Positions 55,237-64,000 of a DNA stretch of 64,000 bases are shown piece after piece. The DNA is taken from the NCBI GenBank assembly GCA_011050085.1, contig DRGL01000077.1:1-64000 (forward strand), in the 5' to 3' direction. A program made the translations under genes and the position numbers. Under the pieces are notes generated by a model that saw only the letters and a program-made list of their open reading frames with translations, had not been told where the DNA came from and did no database searches. Positions within the stretch are counted from its first letter, which is position 1; every line of letters begins with the position of its first letter. The DNA comes from Pricia antarctica (GTDB lineage Bacteria; Bacteroidota; Bacteroidia; Flavobacteriales; Flavobacteriaceae).

Positions 55237-58200
55237 TTAAAATGTTGCGCTCAAAGTCAATGAATACATTTTGCTGCTAGGCACGATTCCCGACCCTAAT
55301 GAACCAGCGCCATTAGCTTCGCCAGGAACTTGAAGGCTGAAAGCGCCGGCCCCGTCATCTGTCTCACCAATCTCTGGGTCGAAGGTTTCGTAATCTGATA
55401 TAAACCATAGATTCTGACCTGACAGCGTAAATTTTAGACTCTGCATGCCCAACTTCTCCGTAATTGATTGTGGTAAGCTATACGCCAAGGATACGTTTCT
55501 CAATTTGATAAAGCTACCATCAAAGTAGGTAAGTGTGGAACCATTTCTGGGGCTTTCCTGATTCTGATTGGGCCTTGGGTTTGCATTGCTAGGGTTATCT
55601 ATGGTCCAGTAATCCACATCTAAGTTATTGTACCTGGCAAAAAGGGAATTGTTACCTGCATGAAAGTCAGACTGGATAGTTTGGCCCTGTCGATAATAAA
55701 AGAAAACACCAAGTTCTAGGCCTTTATAAGAAAATCGATTGTTAAGGCCCCCATAGTAATCTGGGGTATCAACACCTAAAATCTTCCGGTCGTCAGGTGT
55801 GATCAGTCCATCACCATCTAAATCGTTTAACCGAATCTCCCCAGGTACTTTTTGTTCTTGAGCAGTGGCCAAATCGACCTCATCTGCTTGATATATGCCT
55901 ACTTTCTCATAATCAAAGAATACTTGAATAGGTTCACCAATAAACCATCCGTTTCCAATATCATCTGCCGGATTTCCGTTTTCGTCGGTTAGGGCCAATT
56001 CTGTAATTTGTTCGCGGTATCCCGCGATATTGAAGTCCATCTTCCAAGTAAATCCTTCTGGATTATCCAATATATTGGCACTAAGGGCAACTTCTAGTCC
56101 TTGCGTTTGTGTAGATCCGATATTCTGTAATATGCTGCCATATCCTGCGGTAGGTGGAAGGCTCCTATTTAACAATATATTCTCCGTATTGGTGCGAAAC
56201 CAATCAACAGTACCATTGATGCGGCCGTTGAATAGTCCAAAATCAACCCCTATATCCAAGGTTTTCGAAACTTCCCAGCCTAAAGCAGGATTGGGGATTT
56301 CGGATAAGGCAAAACCAAGGGCATTGTTCTCTCCGTATGCAAAAGGTCTTGGTTCTAGCCTCCCAGCGGTTTGATATGGATTTACTGAGGTATTTCCAAC
56401 CTCCCCGTACGATGCTCTTAACATTAATTGATAGATTGAAGTATCCTGTAAAAAGGATTCTTCGGAAATTCTCCATCCTGCAGAAAATCCAGGGAAATAA
56501 TTCCACTTGTTCCCTTCCGCCAATCTAGAAGACCCATCGGCTCTCAATGAGGCCTGAAACAGATATTTGCCACTGATATCATAATTAAGGCGGCCCATAA
56601 AAGAACTCAAGGTCCATTCTGTCAATCTGGAAGATGCAATGCTATTATCGGCTGACCGTAAATTATAAAACGATTGGGATTCGTAAGGTATACCGGTAAC
56701 CGAGGCATCGGTAATTTCGGTTCGAGAGCTTTGAACACTTTGTAACAGGGTCACCTTGAGATTTTGTTTATCCGTAATATCCTTATCGAATGTTAGGAGA
56801 TTCTCTAGAGTATAGGCAAAGTTATCTGAATGGGTTACAGCGGCATCTCCTGGGCCACCACGATTATCATTGGTAAGGCTTCCCCTGAACTGCCCTCTTC
56901 TTCCCAAACGAATATCCGGACCGAACAATGTTCTAAACTTAAGATTTTCTGTTATGCCAATATCTAAAAAGATTGGAGCAAAAATACGGGTCCATTTTCG
57001 CTCATCAATGTAAGCATCAGGAACCAGCTCGCTGAGGGGGTTGGTACGAATACCATCGTTTGTGGGCAAAAAGATTATATTACCTTCCGCATCGTAGGGT
57101 ACGCCCAACGGGTTATTTGCTAAAGCTTCCCCAATTGTGGCATTCGAGCCCCAATTTTGTACCGAATTGGAAATCAAAAACGAAGCACCGATTTTAAAAA
57201 TATCATTAATGCGATGATCGACGTTCAAACGACCAGAAAAACGTTCGTAATCTTGATTGCTAATAATACCACGTTCCTTGAAATAACCAATTGAAGTGTT
57301 AAATGTGGTCTTATCAGACCCCCCACTTACTCCGAGCTGATGATTTGTCTGATAACCAGACCCTAAGACCAAGTCAAGATAATCTGTGGAGCGCCCTTGG
57401 GCGATGGATTCTAATTCTATTGGATCAAAAAATACTTGATTGTCTGCAGGTATGGTTCCGTCCCAAGATGTGCGCCTTGCTTCCCGCTTTAAGTCGGCAT
57501 ATTCTTGACCGTTCATCATATCTACCGTACTCGATGCGGAAGTCAAGCCCATCTGGCTACTGTACCGCACCTGTGTCTTACCTTCTTTACCCCGATTCGT
57601 GGTAACAAGAATAACCCCATTCGCACCTCTCGATCCATATACCGCAGTTGCAGCGGCATCTTTTAATATTTGGAGATTATCGATATCTTGGGGATTGATA
57701 TCCGACATCGATTCAGACCCATCTATCAAAGGTATACCGTCGACTACATACAAAGGGTCATTGGAAGCGGTTATAGAACGCCTACCCCGAATTCTAACGG
57801 TGGATGTCTGCCCAGGCCTTCCTCCAGAAGATTGAATATCGACCCCTGATACTTGTCCTTTTACGGCATCAATCGCACTTGAGGTCTGTACGATGCTTAA
57901 TTGTTCGGCCTGCACCGAGGAAATCGCAGCTGTAACCTCGCCTTTTTTCTGGGTTCCATAACCGACCACAACCACTTCGTCGAGCAAAGCCGAATCTTCT
58001 TCCATAGCAACATTTACCGTAGATTTTCCGTCAATACGTACTTCGGTTCTCTTATAACCGATATAACTGAAAACCAAAGTAGCGTCAGACCCTGCAGCGA
58101 TAGAATAATTTCCGTCAAAATCAGCGGTAGTACCGGTCGTACTACCTTTTACGACTACAGTAGCCCCAGGCAAAGGTATGCCCTCCACATCGGTAATAGT

Positions 58201-58383
58201 TCCCGTTACTGTGGATTGGTCAGGCACTATAGAAGCAAAATAGGTAGGGATTGGATTGCTTTCCCGTAAGCCTGCAATACCTGAAAAATTAGGATAAAAT
58301 AGTAATACAAGAAGTAATGAGAGAGAAAAATTAGTTTTGAGCACGGCATGCCCAGAACTGCCTTGGCATTTTAGCTTTTTCAT
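55237..58383 (-). CDS. SusC/RagA family TonB-linked outer-membrane transporter
   Basis: A 1048-residue TonB-dependent importer that works with the SusD lid. It has an N-terminal signal/anchor (about 1-40), a carboxypeptidase-D-like domain (GTITDVEGIPLPGATVVVKG, near 60), the SusC TonB-box region LDEVVVVGYGTQKKGEVTAA near 135, the plug domain (VRIRGRRSITASNDPLYVVD) and the 22-stranded barrel. It ends in SLTLSATF with a terminal Phe. It is the first gene of the operon. No SusR, HTCS, or ECF-sigma/anti-sigma pair lies next to it, unlike many such loci. Confidence 0.95.
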   Translation of the reverse strand: MKKLKCQGSSGHAVLKTNFSLSLLLVLLFYPNFSGIAGLRESNPIPTYFASIVPDQSTVTGTITDVEGIPLPGATVVVKGSTTGTTADFDGNYSIAAGSDATLVFSYIGYKRTEVRIDGKSTVNVAMEEDSALLDEVVVVGYGTQKKGEVTAAISSVQAEQLSIVQTSSAIDAVKGQVSGVDIQSSGGRPGQTSTVRIRGRRSITASNDPLYVVDGIPLIDGSESMSDINPQDIDNLQILKDAAATAVYGSRGANGVILVTTNRGKEGKTQVRYSSQMGLTSASSTVDMMNGQEYADLKREARRTSWDGTIPADNQVFFDPIELESIAQGRSTDYLDLVLGSGYQTNHQLGVSGGSDKTTFNTSIGYFKERGIISNQDYERFSGRLNVDHRINDIFKIGASFLISNSVQNWGSNATIGEALANNPLGVPYDAEGNIIFLPTNDGIRTNPLSELVPDAYIDERKWTRIFAPIFLDIGITENLKFRTLFGPDIRLGRRGQFRGSLTNDNRGGPGDAAVTHSDNFAYTLENLLTFDKDITDKQNLKVTLLQSVQSSRTEITDASVTGIPYESQSFYNLRSADNSIASSRLTEWTLSSFMGRLNYDISGKYLFQASLRADGSSRLAEGNKWNYFPGFSAGWRISEESFLQDTSIYQLMLRASYGEVGNTSVNPYQTAGRLEPRPFAYGENNALGFALSEIPNPALGWEVSKTLDIGVDFGLFNGRINGTVDWFRTNTENILLNRSLPPTAGYGSILQNIGSTQTQGLEVALSANILDNPEGFTWKMDFNIAGYREQITELALTDENGNPADDIGNGWFIGEPIQVFFDYEKVGIYQADEVDLATAQEQKVPGEIRLNDLDGDGLITPDDRKILGVDTPDYYGGLNNRFSYKGLELGVFFYYRQGQTIQSDFHAGNNSLFARYNNLDVDYWTIDNPSNANPRPNQNQESPRNGSTLTYFDGSFIKLRNVSLAYSLPQSITEKLGMQSLKFTLSGQNLWFISDYETFDPEIGETDDGAGAFSLQVPGEANGAGSLGSGIVPSSKMYSLTLSATF

Positions 58384-59159
58384 TTTTGAGTTAGTTTGAA
58401 AGGTTAGTTATACTTTAAGCACAATCGAGAATATTGAGTTGAATTTTTCTACATACTTAAGAATCGCTCAAAAGGATTTTCATAAAAACCTTTTGAAAAA
58501 GACCAATAATTACATTTTTATTATACTTAAAAATTGAAGGATTCGCTTTTCAGCAAGCTCAAAAATGTTAATTATTTAACGAATGTAACTTTCCGCCTTC
58601 AATTAAACAAGCGAAGTATGTAAAAGTTTAAGAATTTTTATACTAAATCATTCAAGAAGCAGTGGTAAAATTGCTACATACAATAGAAAAACCCAATAAT
58701 TTAAAATAAATCGAAAATTAAAGTGGTCAGTTAGATTTCCTGTAGGTATCGATGGACTAAAAAAGGGACACCCAAGATTTCTCCTGAAATGCCCCAAGGG
58801 AACTTTCGTGATAACTAAAAATGGTGGGTTATAAGATTATACTTGATTGATTATTCTAAACCACCGATATAGGACTATAAAAAAGAAATTCAAAGGCTTA
58901 AAGGCTTGTATTCAACCTGTAAATCTTATAGGGTAAAATGTAAATATAAAACGCTTTCAAAAAGGCTAAGAGAAATAGTGAACTTTGCTAAAACATCGCT
59001 AAAATGCACATAGCATCGACAAGATATTTAATTAATCGGATTTTTCCTACTTATTTCAGGAATTGATTTATTTGATGCCTTGCTCCAGATACTGTCCCCA
59101 TCCTACTTTCTCTGCAATAAGCTGGATCATAAGCTTGCCTTTAAGTAGCAAATGGTTTT
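58384..59159. other. AT-rich upstream region of susC, no gene seen
   Basis: About 780 bases. It should hold the susC promoter on the minus strand, but no clear TAnnTTTG element was found there. No ORF of interest. The last 100 bases may contain further decayed sequence of the transporter pseudogene that follows. Confidence 0.45.
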
Positions 59160-59916
59160 CAAGGGTTCATCTTCATCGAAAAGTTTAGGGAAAGGCAGGG
59201 CGAGAAACTTTTGCCTTTTAGATCTTGGGAAGCATCGGTCATCTTGCTAAACATGCAAATGTCAAATTTGAGGGCCATACTTTCCGAGTAGTATAAAGTC
59301 TTTAGGCTCCGGAATCCCCTGTTGGTGGTGCCCTTGTTGTTTATAACCATTTGCGCCAATAACTTCTTCGAACACCTATTGCCAATTTTTACCGAGAACA
59401 TTGCTGGATGGAGTAATGTGGACTATTCCCAAATTTACGCTGCCGCGGATATTATTGGTGGCATCGGTGGCATTTTGGCGGGAGGATGGTTGATCGAAAC
59501 ATTTGGAAAGAAACTGATGGTAAATGTTTTTTTGTCATTATGGGGATGGCGATACTCTTGGCGTTTTCAGAACCCCTTTGGGAACAAACCCTTTTTATGG
59601 ATGGTTTTATTATTATGTATCGTCTCTTCAATACCTTTGCAAAAATCGGGGTGTTCGCCATTGTAATGCAATGCTGTTCAAGAAACGTTTCGGCCAGTCA
59701 ATTCAACATTTACATGACCAAAGGCTCCATAGCCGGTGCCTCTCTAATCGGACCAATCAAGGAAAATTTCAGTTGGGAAATCTCCTTTCTTATTTTTGTA
59801 GGCTTTATGCTTTTGGCCTGGTTGGTCATGGAATTTTTGAATATCGACCAACAAATCAAAAAATAACTGCCCTCGAAAAGGAAGCGGCGAAAGAAGAGTT
59901 TTTGAAGGCAAGTTGA
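59160..59916 (+). pseudogene. Broken MFS transporter
   Basis: Three reading frames join into the C-terminal half of an MFS transporter. Frame one contains FIFIEKFREREGEKLLPF-like sequence (from 59166), an in-frame TAG at 59289-59291, then RNPLLVVPLLFITICANNFF and AADIIGGIGGILAGGWLIET. Near 59520 a run of seven T needs one more base to restore the frame, after which FFVIMGMAILLAFSEPLWEQ and FNIYMTKGSIAGASLIGPIK follow. Near 59862 a run of six A again needs one more base to reach ITALEKEAAKEEFLKAS. The N-terminal half is missing or unreadable. It is a decayed gene, or in part the product of homopolymer sequencing errors; the stop and the lost front half argue for real decay. Confidence 0.8.
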
Positions 59917-59940
59917 GCTAAGAGTGCTGAAATACAATTA

Positions 59941-60711
59941 TTACGGCAAGCTCAATCCGGAAATCTGTTGACATTGCGCTAGGTATTTTTCCTGAGTAGC
60001 AACATCATCGCATTCCGTTCGGTACTTTTCTCTTTCTTGATGGTAAAAATAATTTCCGGAAACCTGTGCTTCTGGCGTGTCGCTTACCGCTAGCCATACT
60101 TGTGTCTCCGGTGCCTTCTCCAAACTGTCCGGTGCATGGCTACCGCCCATCTTTGTGGCGACCCAACCTGGCGATACCGCGTTAGCAAATACATCGTTCC
60201 ACTTTCTACCAACGGCAAAGGCAAGCAAGATGTTCTGTAGCTTACTATCGGAGTAGGCTTGCGACCCGTTCCAGCGCTTCCGCTCCCATAGCATATCGTT
60301 TAGTGTGGCATCACCCCCATTGTGCATTCCCGAACTGGTATAGATCAAGCGTTTCGGTTTTTGGAGCAAACAGGTAAGGATATAGGGCGCCAAACTATTG
60401 ATAGCGAAAACTCGGGGCAGACCGTCTTTGGTCTCGCCACGTTCGGTTTCCTGAAACCCTATACCAGCGTTGTAAATGACACTGTCCATTCGGCCAATTT
60501 CATTTACCTGTTGCGCCAGTTTCTTGGTTTCGGCCATACTTGACAAATCGCCGGCAACTACCTGAAAGGCTTTTGGCAGTTTTTGTAAAACGGCCTTGGC
60601 TTTTGCTGCATTCCGGGCGTGTAACACCACCTCGTGTCCTTTTGCAATCAGTCTTTCCGCAGCCAGCAAACCAAGGCCGTCTGTGGAACCGGTAATAAAT
60701 ATTTTTGACAT
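59941..60711 (-). CDS. Short-chain dehydrogenase/reductase
   Basis: A 256-residue NAD(P)-binding SDR enzyme. It shows the cofactor motif ITGSTDGLGLLAAERL at 5-20, the NAG motif VIYNAGIGF near 79, the catalytic Ser in LIYTSSGMHNGG near 122 and YxxxK in AYSDSKLQN near 147. Resembling retinol-dehydrogenase-type SDRs, it probably reduces a small carbonyl compound; the substrate is unknown. Its 3' end is only 25 bases from the end of the broken transporter (convergent). GC content looks higher than the AT-rich sequence around it. Confidence 0.87.
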   Translation of the reverse strand: MSKIFITGSTDGLGLLAAERLIAKGHEVVLHARNAAKAKAVLQKLPKAFQVVAGDLSSMAETKKLAQQVNEIGRMDSVIYNAGIGFQETERGETKDGLPRVFAINSLAPYILTCLLQKPKRLIYTSSGMHNGGDATLNDMLWERKRWNGSQAYSDSKLQNILLAFAVGRKWNDVFANAVSPGWVATKMGGSHAPDSLEKAPETQVWLAVSDTPEAQVSGNYFYHQEREKYRTECDDVATQEKYLAQCQQISGLSLP

Positions 60712-61001
60712 TTTCAGTGCTTCTCTAGATTACGTAAAGATAAGGCCAGTTTTCTGTACTGCCGCCTTCCCCTTTTTAATTATCCATTCTGATTTACCTA
60801 CTGCCAAGTATAGAAATTGGTCAAAACCTAAATTGCGGCAATGCTAAAATACATTTTCATACAGGTATCAACTCCTTTTGACAATTCGATATTTATGAAA
60901 AATGCTTTGTCCTATTATAATAGGTGATTTTATAAAAGTCATAACTCAACAAAAAGAGTCTATAGTTTTACCTAATTTTAAGACCCTAAAAATAGAGCAG
61001 A
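60712..61001. other. Intergenic region between divergent SDR and FMN reductase genes
   Basis: About 290 bases without a gene. It should carry promoters for both directions; only an imperfect TATCTTTA was noticed upstream of the SDR gene on the minus strand. Confidence 0.4.
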
Positions 61002-61547
61002 ATGAGTAAAAAAATAATTGCCTTCGGCGCTTCAAACAACAGCCAATCTATCAACAAAAAATTTGCATCGTTTGCTGCCGATAAATTAACAGGAGTCGAA
61101 ATAAGCATACTCGACCTTAACAATTTTGAGCTCCCTATATATTCGATTGATATAGAAAAAGAAACCGGTGTGCCGGCAAATGCGATTCGATTTTCAGAGT
61201 TAATTCAGGAATCTGATGGTATCATCATATCCCTAGCCGAATACAATGGACTTTACACCAGTGTCTTTAAAAATCTTTGGGATTGGATGTCGCGCATACA
61301 TACACGCGAAATTTGGTATGATAAAGCCATGTTTCTACTTGGTGCGAGTCCGAGTAAACGCGATGCGTCGAACGTAATGAGAATTTCACAGGAACTTTTT
61401 CCGTCCTTCGGCGCGAAAATTATAGCCAGCTTTCATCTTCCGTCTTTCAACCACTTCTTCAATGATGGAAGAATAATAGAACCCATAAAGCTCGAATTGT
61501 TCAATGCGGAACTACAAAAATTTCAGGCCTATCTAACTGAAAATTAG
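61002..61547 (+). CDS. NADPH-dependent FMN reductase family protein
   Basis: A 181-residue flavodoxin-fold reductase. The start KIIAFGASNNSQSINKKFAS contains the phosphate-binding loop for FMN (GASNNSQSINK), followed by LDLNNFELPIYSIDIEKETG. The second FMN contact is SLAEYNGLYTSVFKNLWDWM near 78, and the third is LLGASPSKRDASNVM near 112. Proteins like this reduce quinones, azo compounds or chromate using NADPH and may protect against oxidative stress. It lies 61 bases before the tail-tube-like gene. Confidence 0.88.
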   Translation: MSKKIIAFGASNNSQSINKKFASFAADKLTGVEISILDLNNFELPIYSIDIEKETGVPANAIRFSELIQESDGIIISLAEYNGLYTSVFKNLWDWMSRIHTREIWYDKAMFLLGASPSKRDASNVMRISQELFPSFGAKIIASFHLPSFNHFFNDGRIIEPIKLELFNAELQKFQAYLTEN

Positions 61548-61608
61548 AGTATGATAAAAAGAAAGGCTAGTAAAATTAAAATAGAAAAAATTAGATTACT
61601 TTTTGAAG

Positions 61609-62055
61609 ATGGAAGAAGTACACGATAATTTATGGCCGCTACCACAGTTTTATTTTATAGTAAAATTTAGTTCACATGACGATATGGGCTCCTTTCAAGA
61701 AGTTTCAGGTTTAGAAACAGAAATACCGGTATCTGAATCCCAAAAAGACAATAACCAAGCATTTAAGACTTTTAAAATACCTGAAATTGGTCAGGTAGGT
61801 AGGATAACTCTAAAAAGAGGTGTTTTTGTTAAAAGCAATCATTTTTTAAAGTGGTACGATACCTTTAAAACGAATATCATTCAAAGAGAAATACTAACTC
61901 TTCAATTAGTAAACGAGAAAGGTGAACTAGCAATGGCCTGGACACTACTAAATGCATGGCCTACTAAAATTTCAGGTCTTGATTTGCGATTTGATGTCAC
62001 TGATGTTGCTGTAGATATTTTAGAGTTAGCATATGAAGGATTAACCGTTTCATAA
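61609..62055 (+). CDS. Orphan contractile-tail tube protein (T4 gp19 / Pvc1-like)
   Basis: A 148-residue protein of the phage T4 gp19 family, whose members polymerise into the inner tube of phage tails and of extracellular contractile injection systems. Evidence: PQFYFIVKFSSHDDMGSFQE, VSGLETEIPVSE, GRITLKRGVFVKSNHFLKWY, and the characteristic AMAWTLLNAWPTKISGLDLR followed by VAVDILELAYEGL. The start ATG at 61609 (MEEVHDNLW) is preferred over an upstream TTG. No sheath, baseplate, spike or ATPase gene is near, so it is an orphan: a leftover, a borrowed tube subunit, or a protein used for something else. Confidence 0.85.
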   Translation: MEEVHDNLWPLPQFYFIVKFSSHDDMGSFQEVSGLETEIPVSESQKDNNQAFKTFKIPEIGQVGRITLKRGVFVKSNHFLKWYDTFKTNIIQREILTLQLVNEKGELAMAWTLLNAWPTKISGLDLRFDVTDVAVDILELAYEGLTVS

Positions 62056-62756
62056 GCCCAAGGTTTAAGTCTTGGTGTTCAAAAAGTAACGTAAGGGATA
62101 TCTTTAAACCAATAGTAAGGCGTATACTTTACTGAAAAAAAATCCTTTCAACTTTCTAAGCGAAGCTTTCATCTTCAAAATCTTCATAGGGAAAGTTACT
62201 TTTAAATACCTTGTATATTCCATAAACAAATAGTTGAGGTTATTCCTTAGTTCTGAAATATTCTAAAAGCTTTGCTTGTTAACCTTCTACCATTTGTATT
62301 AAATATTACGATTTACCACCCAATTGACCATAATAACCATCGGAATTTTTTCTTAACTTGTTTATCATATACATAGGGTGTGAAATGCATCTTATATGCC
62401 CTGGAATGAATTTATCTTAATTATTAGGATGTAAGCTAGGTGAGATAGGAAGCGATATCAATAGGCGGCACTTGCCTTAGCTAGTAACTTTAAAGGCACA
62501 TTTAAGGCATACATATGTAAAATAGTGTGACGCAATAGACCCTTTCTAATGTCGTAATCAACCACTCTACAATACAAATGATTCAATTAATTTTGAGCTA
62601 TCGAGATACTGTATATAATTGGTGACCAGCACATAAAGCCAAATGTATTGTGAACTATAAAATCATATTCTCCATTTATTTACAATTACGATTAGCACCC
62701 TATTTGCTGTATTAAGAATGTCCTTCGAACATCATAAACCCTCTAAATTTTAACTT
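62056..62756. other. AT-rich region without a recognisable gene
   Basis: About 700 bases. A minus-strand open stretch ending near 62135 encodes only about 39 residues from its first Met and looks accidental. No RNA gene, repeat or promoter was recognised. Confidence 0.4.
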
Positions 62757-63194
62757 ATGGCACTTATCAATCCGTATATCAACTTTAACGGAAATGCTGA
62801 AGAGGCATTCAATTTTTACAAATCAGTATTCGGCGGAGAGTTCGTTACGATTATGCGTTTCAAAGATTTTTCAAATCCTGAAAACCCATTTTCGGAAGAT
62901 GAAGCCAACAAAATTATGCATATTGCGCTACCTATTGGAAAAAATATTTTAATGGGAAATGATGTGCCAGAAAGTATGGGACGCGTTAGTGAAAATGAAA
63001 ATAGGTCTAAAATAGCAATTGGTGCCGAAAGCCGTGAAGAAGCCGATAAACTATTTACCGGACTTTCATCGGATGGAACTATTGAAATGCCCATTGGTGA
63101 CAGCCCTTGGAATTCCTATTTTGGAATGTTCAGGGACAAATACGGAATTGAATGGATGGTAGATTATGACCCAAAATTTAAGGGGCAAATATAA
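62757..63194 (+). CDS. VOC-family (PhnB/glyoxalase-like) protein
   Basis: A 145-residue protein of the vicinal oxygen chelate superfamily, PhnB-like subgroup. Family features are INPYINFNGNAEEAFNFYKS at the start, VFGGEFVTIMRF, the middle ILMGNDVPESMG and the C-terminal SPWNSYFGMFRDKYGIEWMV. The subgroup is often called a glyoxalase or 3-demethylubiquinone-9 3-methyltransferase-like protein, but the true substrate is usually unknown. It is followed by a broken DUF1801 gene, a frequent partner of such proteins. Confidence 0.88.
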   Translation: MALINPYINFNGNAEEAFNFYKSVFGGEFVTIMRFKDFSNPENPFSEDEANKIMHIALPIGKNILMGNDVPESMGRVSENENRSKIAIGAESREEADKLFTGLSSDGTIEMPIGDSPWNSYFGMFRDKYGIEWMVDYDPKFKGQI

Positions 63195-63220
63195 ACGGAT
63201 ACTTCAAACATCCGTAGTGT

Positions 63221-63679
63221 AAAAAAGCGAAAACCGTTCATAAATATATTGCTAAATCAGCCGAGGAATCTCGTCACATTATGGAAGCATTGCGAGGAAT
63301 CATAACTGCAACGGTTCCGGAGGCGGAAGAAAGAATTGCTTGGAAGGTTACGAACTATATTAAATGAAGTGCTAACCGGTTTGCTGTTTATGCAAAGCAC
63401 GTAAGCCCTGGATTCAGCGAAGGAGGCTTACGTGATGAAGAGCGGAAATCATTTGAGGATAAGGAATATAAAACGGGTAAAGGAACCGTATAAATCAAAT
63501 TCACCCAAGAAGTCCCAACAAAAATTATTGAGAAAACGCTCTTAGCCCATGCTAAACTTAACGCTGAAAAGAAATTGGGACAGCGGAAGGCACAAAAACA
63601 AAAACCGTCTATTATTTCTTCCCATACATTGCCCATTTACGATAACACTCACGTATTTCCTTTTCATTTGAATGACTAA
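63221..63679 (+). pseudogene. Broken DUF1801 / YdhG-like gene
   Basis: One frame reads across the stretch as a DUF1801 protein: KTVHKYIAKSAEESRHIMEA, then VPEAEERIAWKVTNYIK, an in-frame TGA (63365-63367), SANRFAVYAKHVSPGFSEGG, YKTGKGTV, an in-frame TAA (63491-63493), then IKFTQEVPTKIIEKTLLAHA and a basic tail to the stop at 63677. No start codon is present in frame. DUF1801 proteins have a frataxin-like fold and are sometimes called iron chaperones. Two stops without frameshift mean a dead gene. Confidence 0.8.
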
Positions 63680-63850
63680 GATGGAATTAAAAACGCCGTA
63701 ATCCACTTTTAAAAGCATGAAACATTGCTTAGGTAAGTGAAAGCCGTAATAGCTACGCTATCCATTTTTCAATTTGTCACAGTATTGAAAGAATATTGGT
63801 GAAACTTAAAATTTCATTGACGAACTTAGTTTTAGCTTATATCCCCTGAA

Positions 63851-64000
63851 ATGGAAATCAAGCTAAATCAAAGCTTTGCTACGGAAAGAAATATAAATGC
63901 TTCTATGGAATACACTTTAGTTCGCGGTGAAATCATGCCAGGTCATGGTGTCGCATCTGGAAAATGTAAGGATGAGCGATATCCCGAAGGGACTTTACAT
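63851..64000 (+). CDS. Unknown protein, first 50 codons, cut by the window edge
   Basis: An ATG at 63851 opens a frame that stays open to the window end (50 codons). The visible part, including LVRGEIMPGHGVASGKCKDE, has the look of a real cytoplasmic protein. The segment MPGHGVASG may be a conserved motif. No family was recognised and the rest of the gene is not in the window. Confidence 0.5.
   Translation, partial: MEIKLNQSFATERNINASMEYTLVRGEIMPGHGVASGKCKDERYPEGTLH

Noticed and set aside
62060-62220. Minus-strand open stretch encoding about 39 residues from the first Met
   Set aside because: No start context, terminator or recognisable motif; the length is within chance.

Overview
The window looks like a chromosomal segment from a marine-type member of the Flavobacteriaceae (phylum Bacteroidota). 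The reasons are promoter elements of the Bacteroidota type (TTTG / TAnnTTTG) and few recognisable Shine-Dalgarno sites. The gene content also fits: an Alternative Complex III (act) operon, a SusC/SusD pair, a PorT-like barrel, a flavobacterial ExbB/ExbD/ExbD cluster, DUF2723 glycosyltransferase and Tat-exported Gfo/Idh/MocA enzymes. The genus cannot be fixed from the sequence alone.

Layout. 1-3.8 kb: a partial DUF2723 gene, tRNA-Gln, and an isolated family 2 glycosyltransferase flanked by AT-rich non-coding DNA. 3.8-8.4 kb: rimP-nusA-infB behind a leader containing a terminator-like hairpin. 8.5-21.2 kb: a SPOR gene, then a nine-kind respiratory block reduced here to eight genes, actA-B-C-D-E-F followed by coxB-coxA, all on + and closed by a strong terminator; it carries electrons from menaquinol to a cytochrome oxidase. 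21.3-31.6 kb: an M61 peptidase, pyrH-frr, an empty 0.9-kb stretch with possible gene debris, an RND-type exporter, asnS, rpoN and a membrane protein. 31.6-37 kb: PorT-like protein, exbD-exbD-orf-exbB, tRNA-Ser, asparaginase and TatD. 37-44 kb: a retropepsin-like protein, sucB/sucA (2-oxoglutarate dehydrogenase E2/E1), a small outer-membrane-type protein and a secreted amidohydrolase. 44-49.5 kb: envelope sugar genes (galE, DegT aminotransferase, Kdo transferase), a sugar porter and an unlisted 44-residue membrane protein.

49.6-58.4 kb is the most interesting region: five co-directional genes on the minus strand, susC-susD, a tandem DUF1080 (3-keto-disaccharide hydrolase) lipoprotein, a Tat-exported sugar phosphate isomerase-like protein and a Tat-exported Gfo/Idh/MocA dehydrogenase. 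Together they suggest a periplasmic glycan-breakdown route that works by sugar oxidation and bond cleavage through a 3-keto intermediate instead of classical glycoside hydrolysis.

58.4-64 kb looks like decaying or accessory DNA. It has a broken MFS transporter, an SDR enzyme, an NADPH-FMN reductase, an orphan contractile-tail tube protein, a VOC protein, a broken DUF1801 gene and the first 50 codons of an unknown gene. No CRISPR array, intact insertion sequence, rRNA or replication origin was seen.
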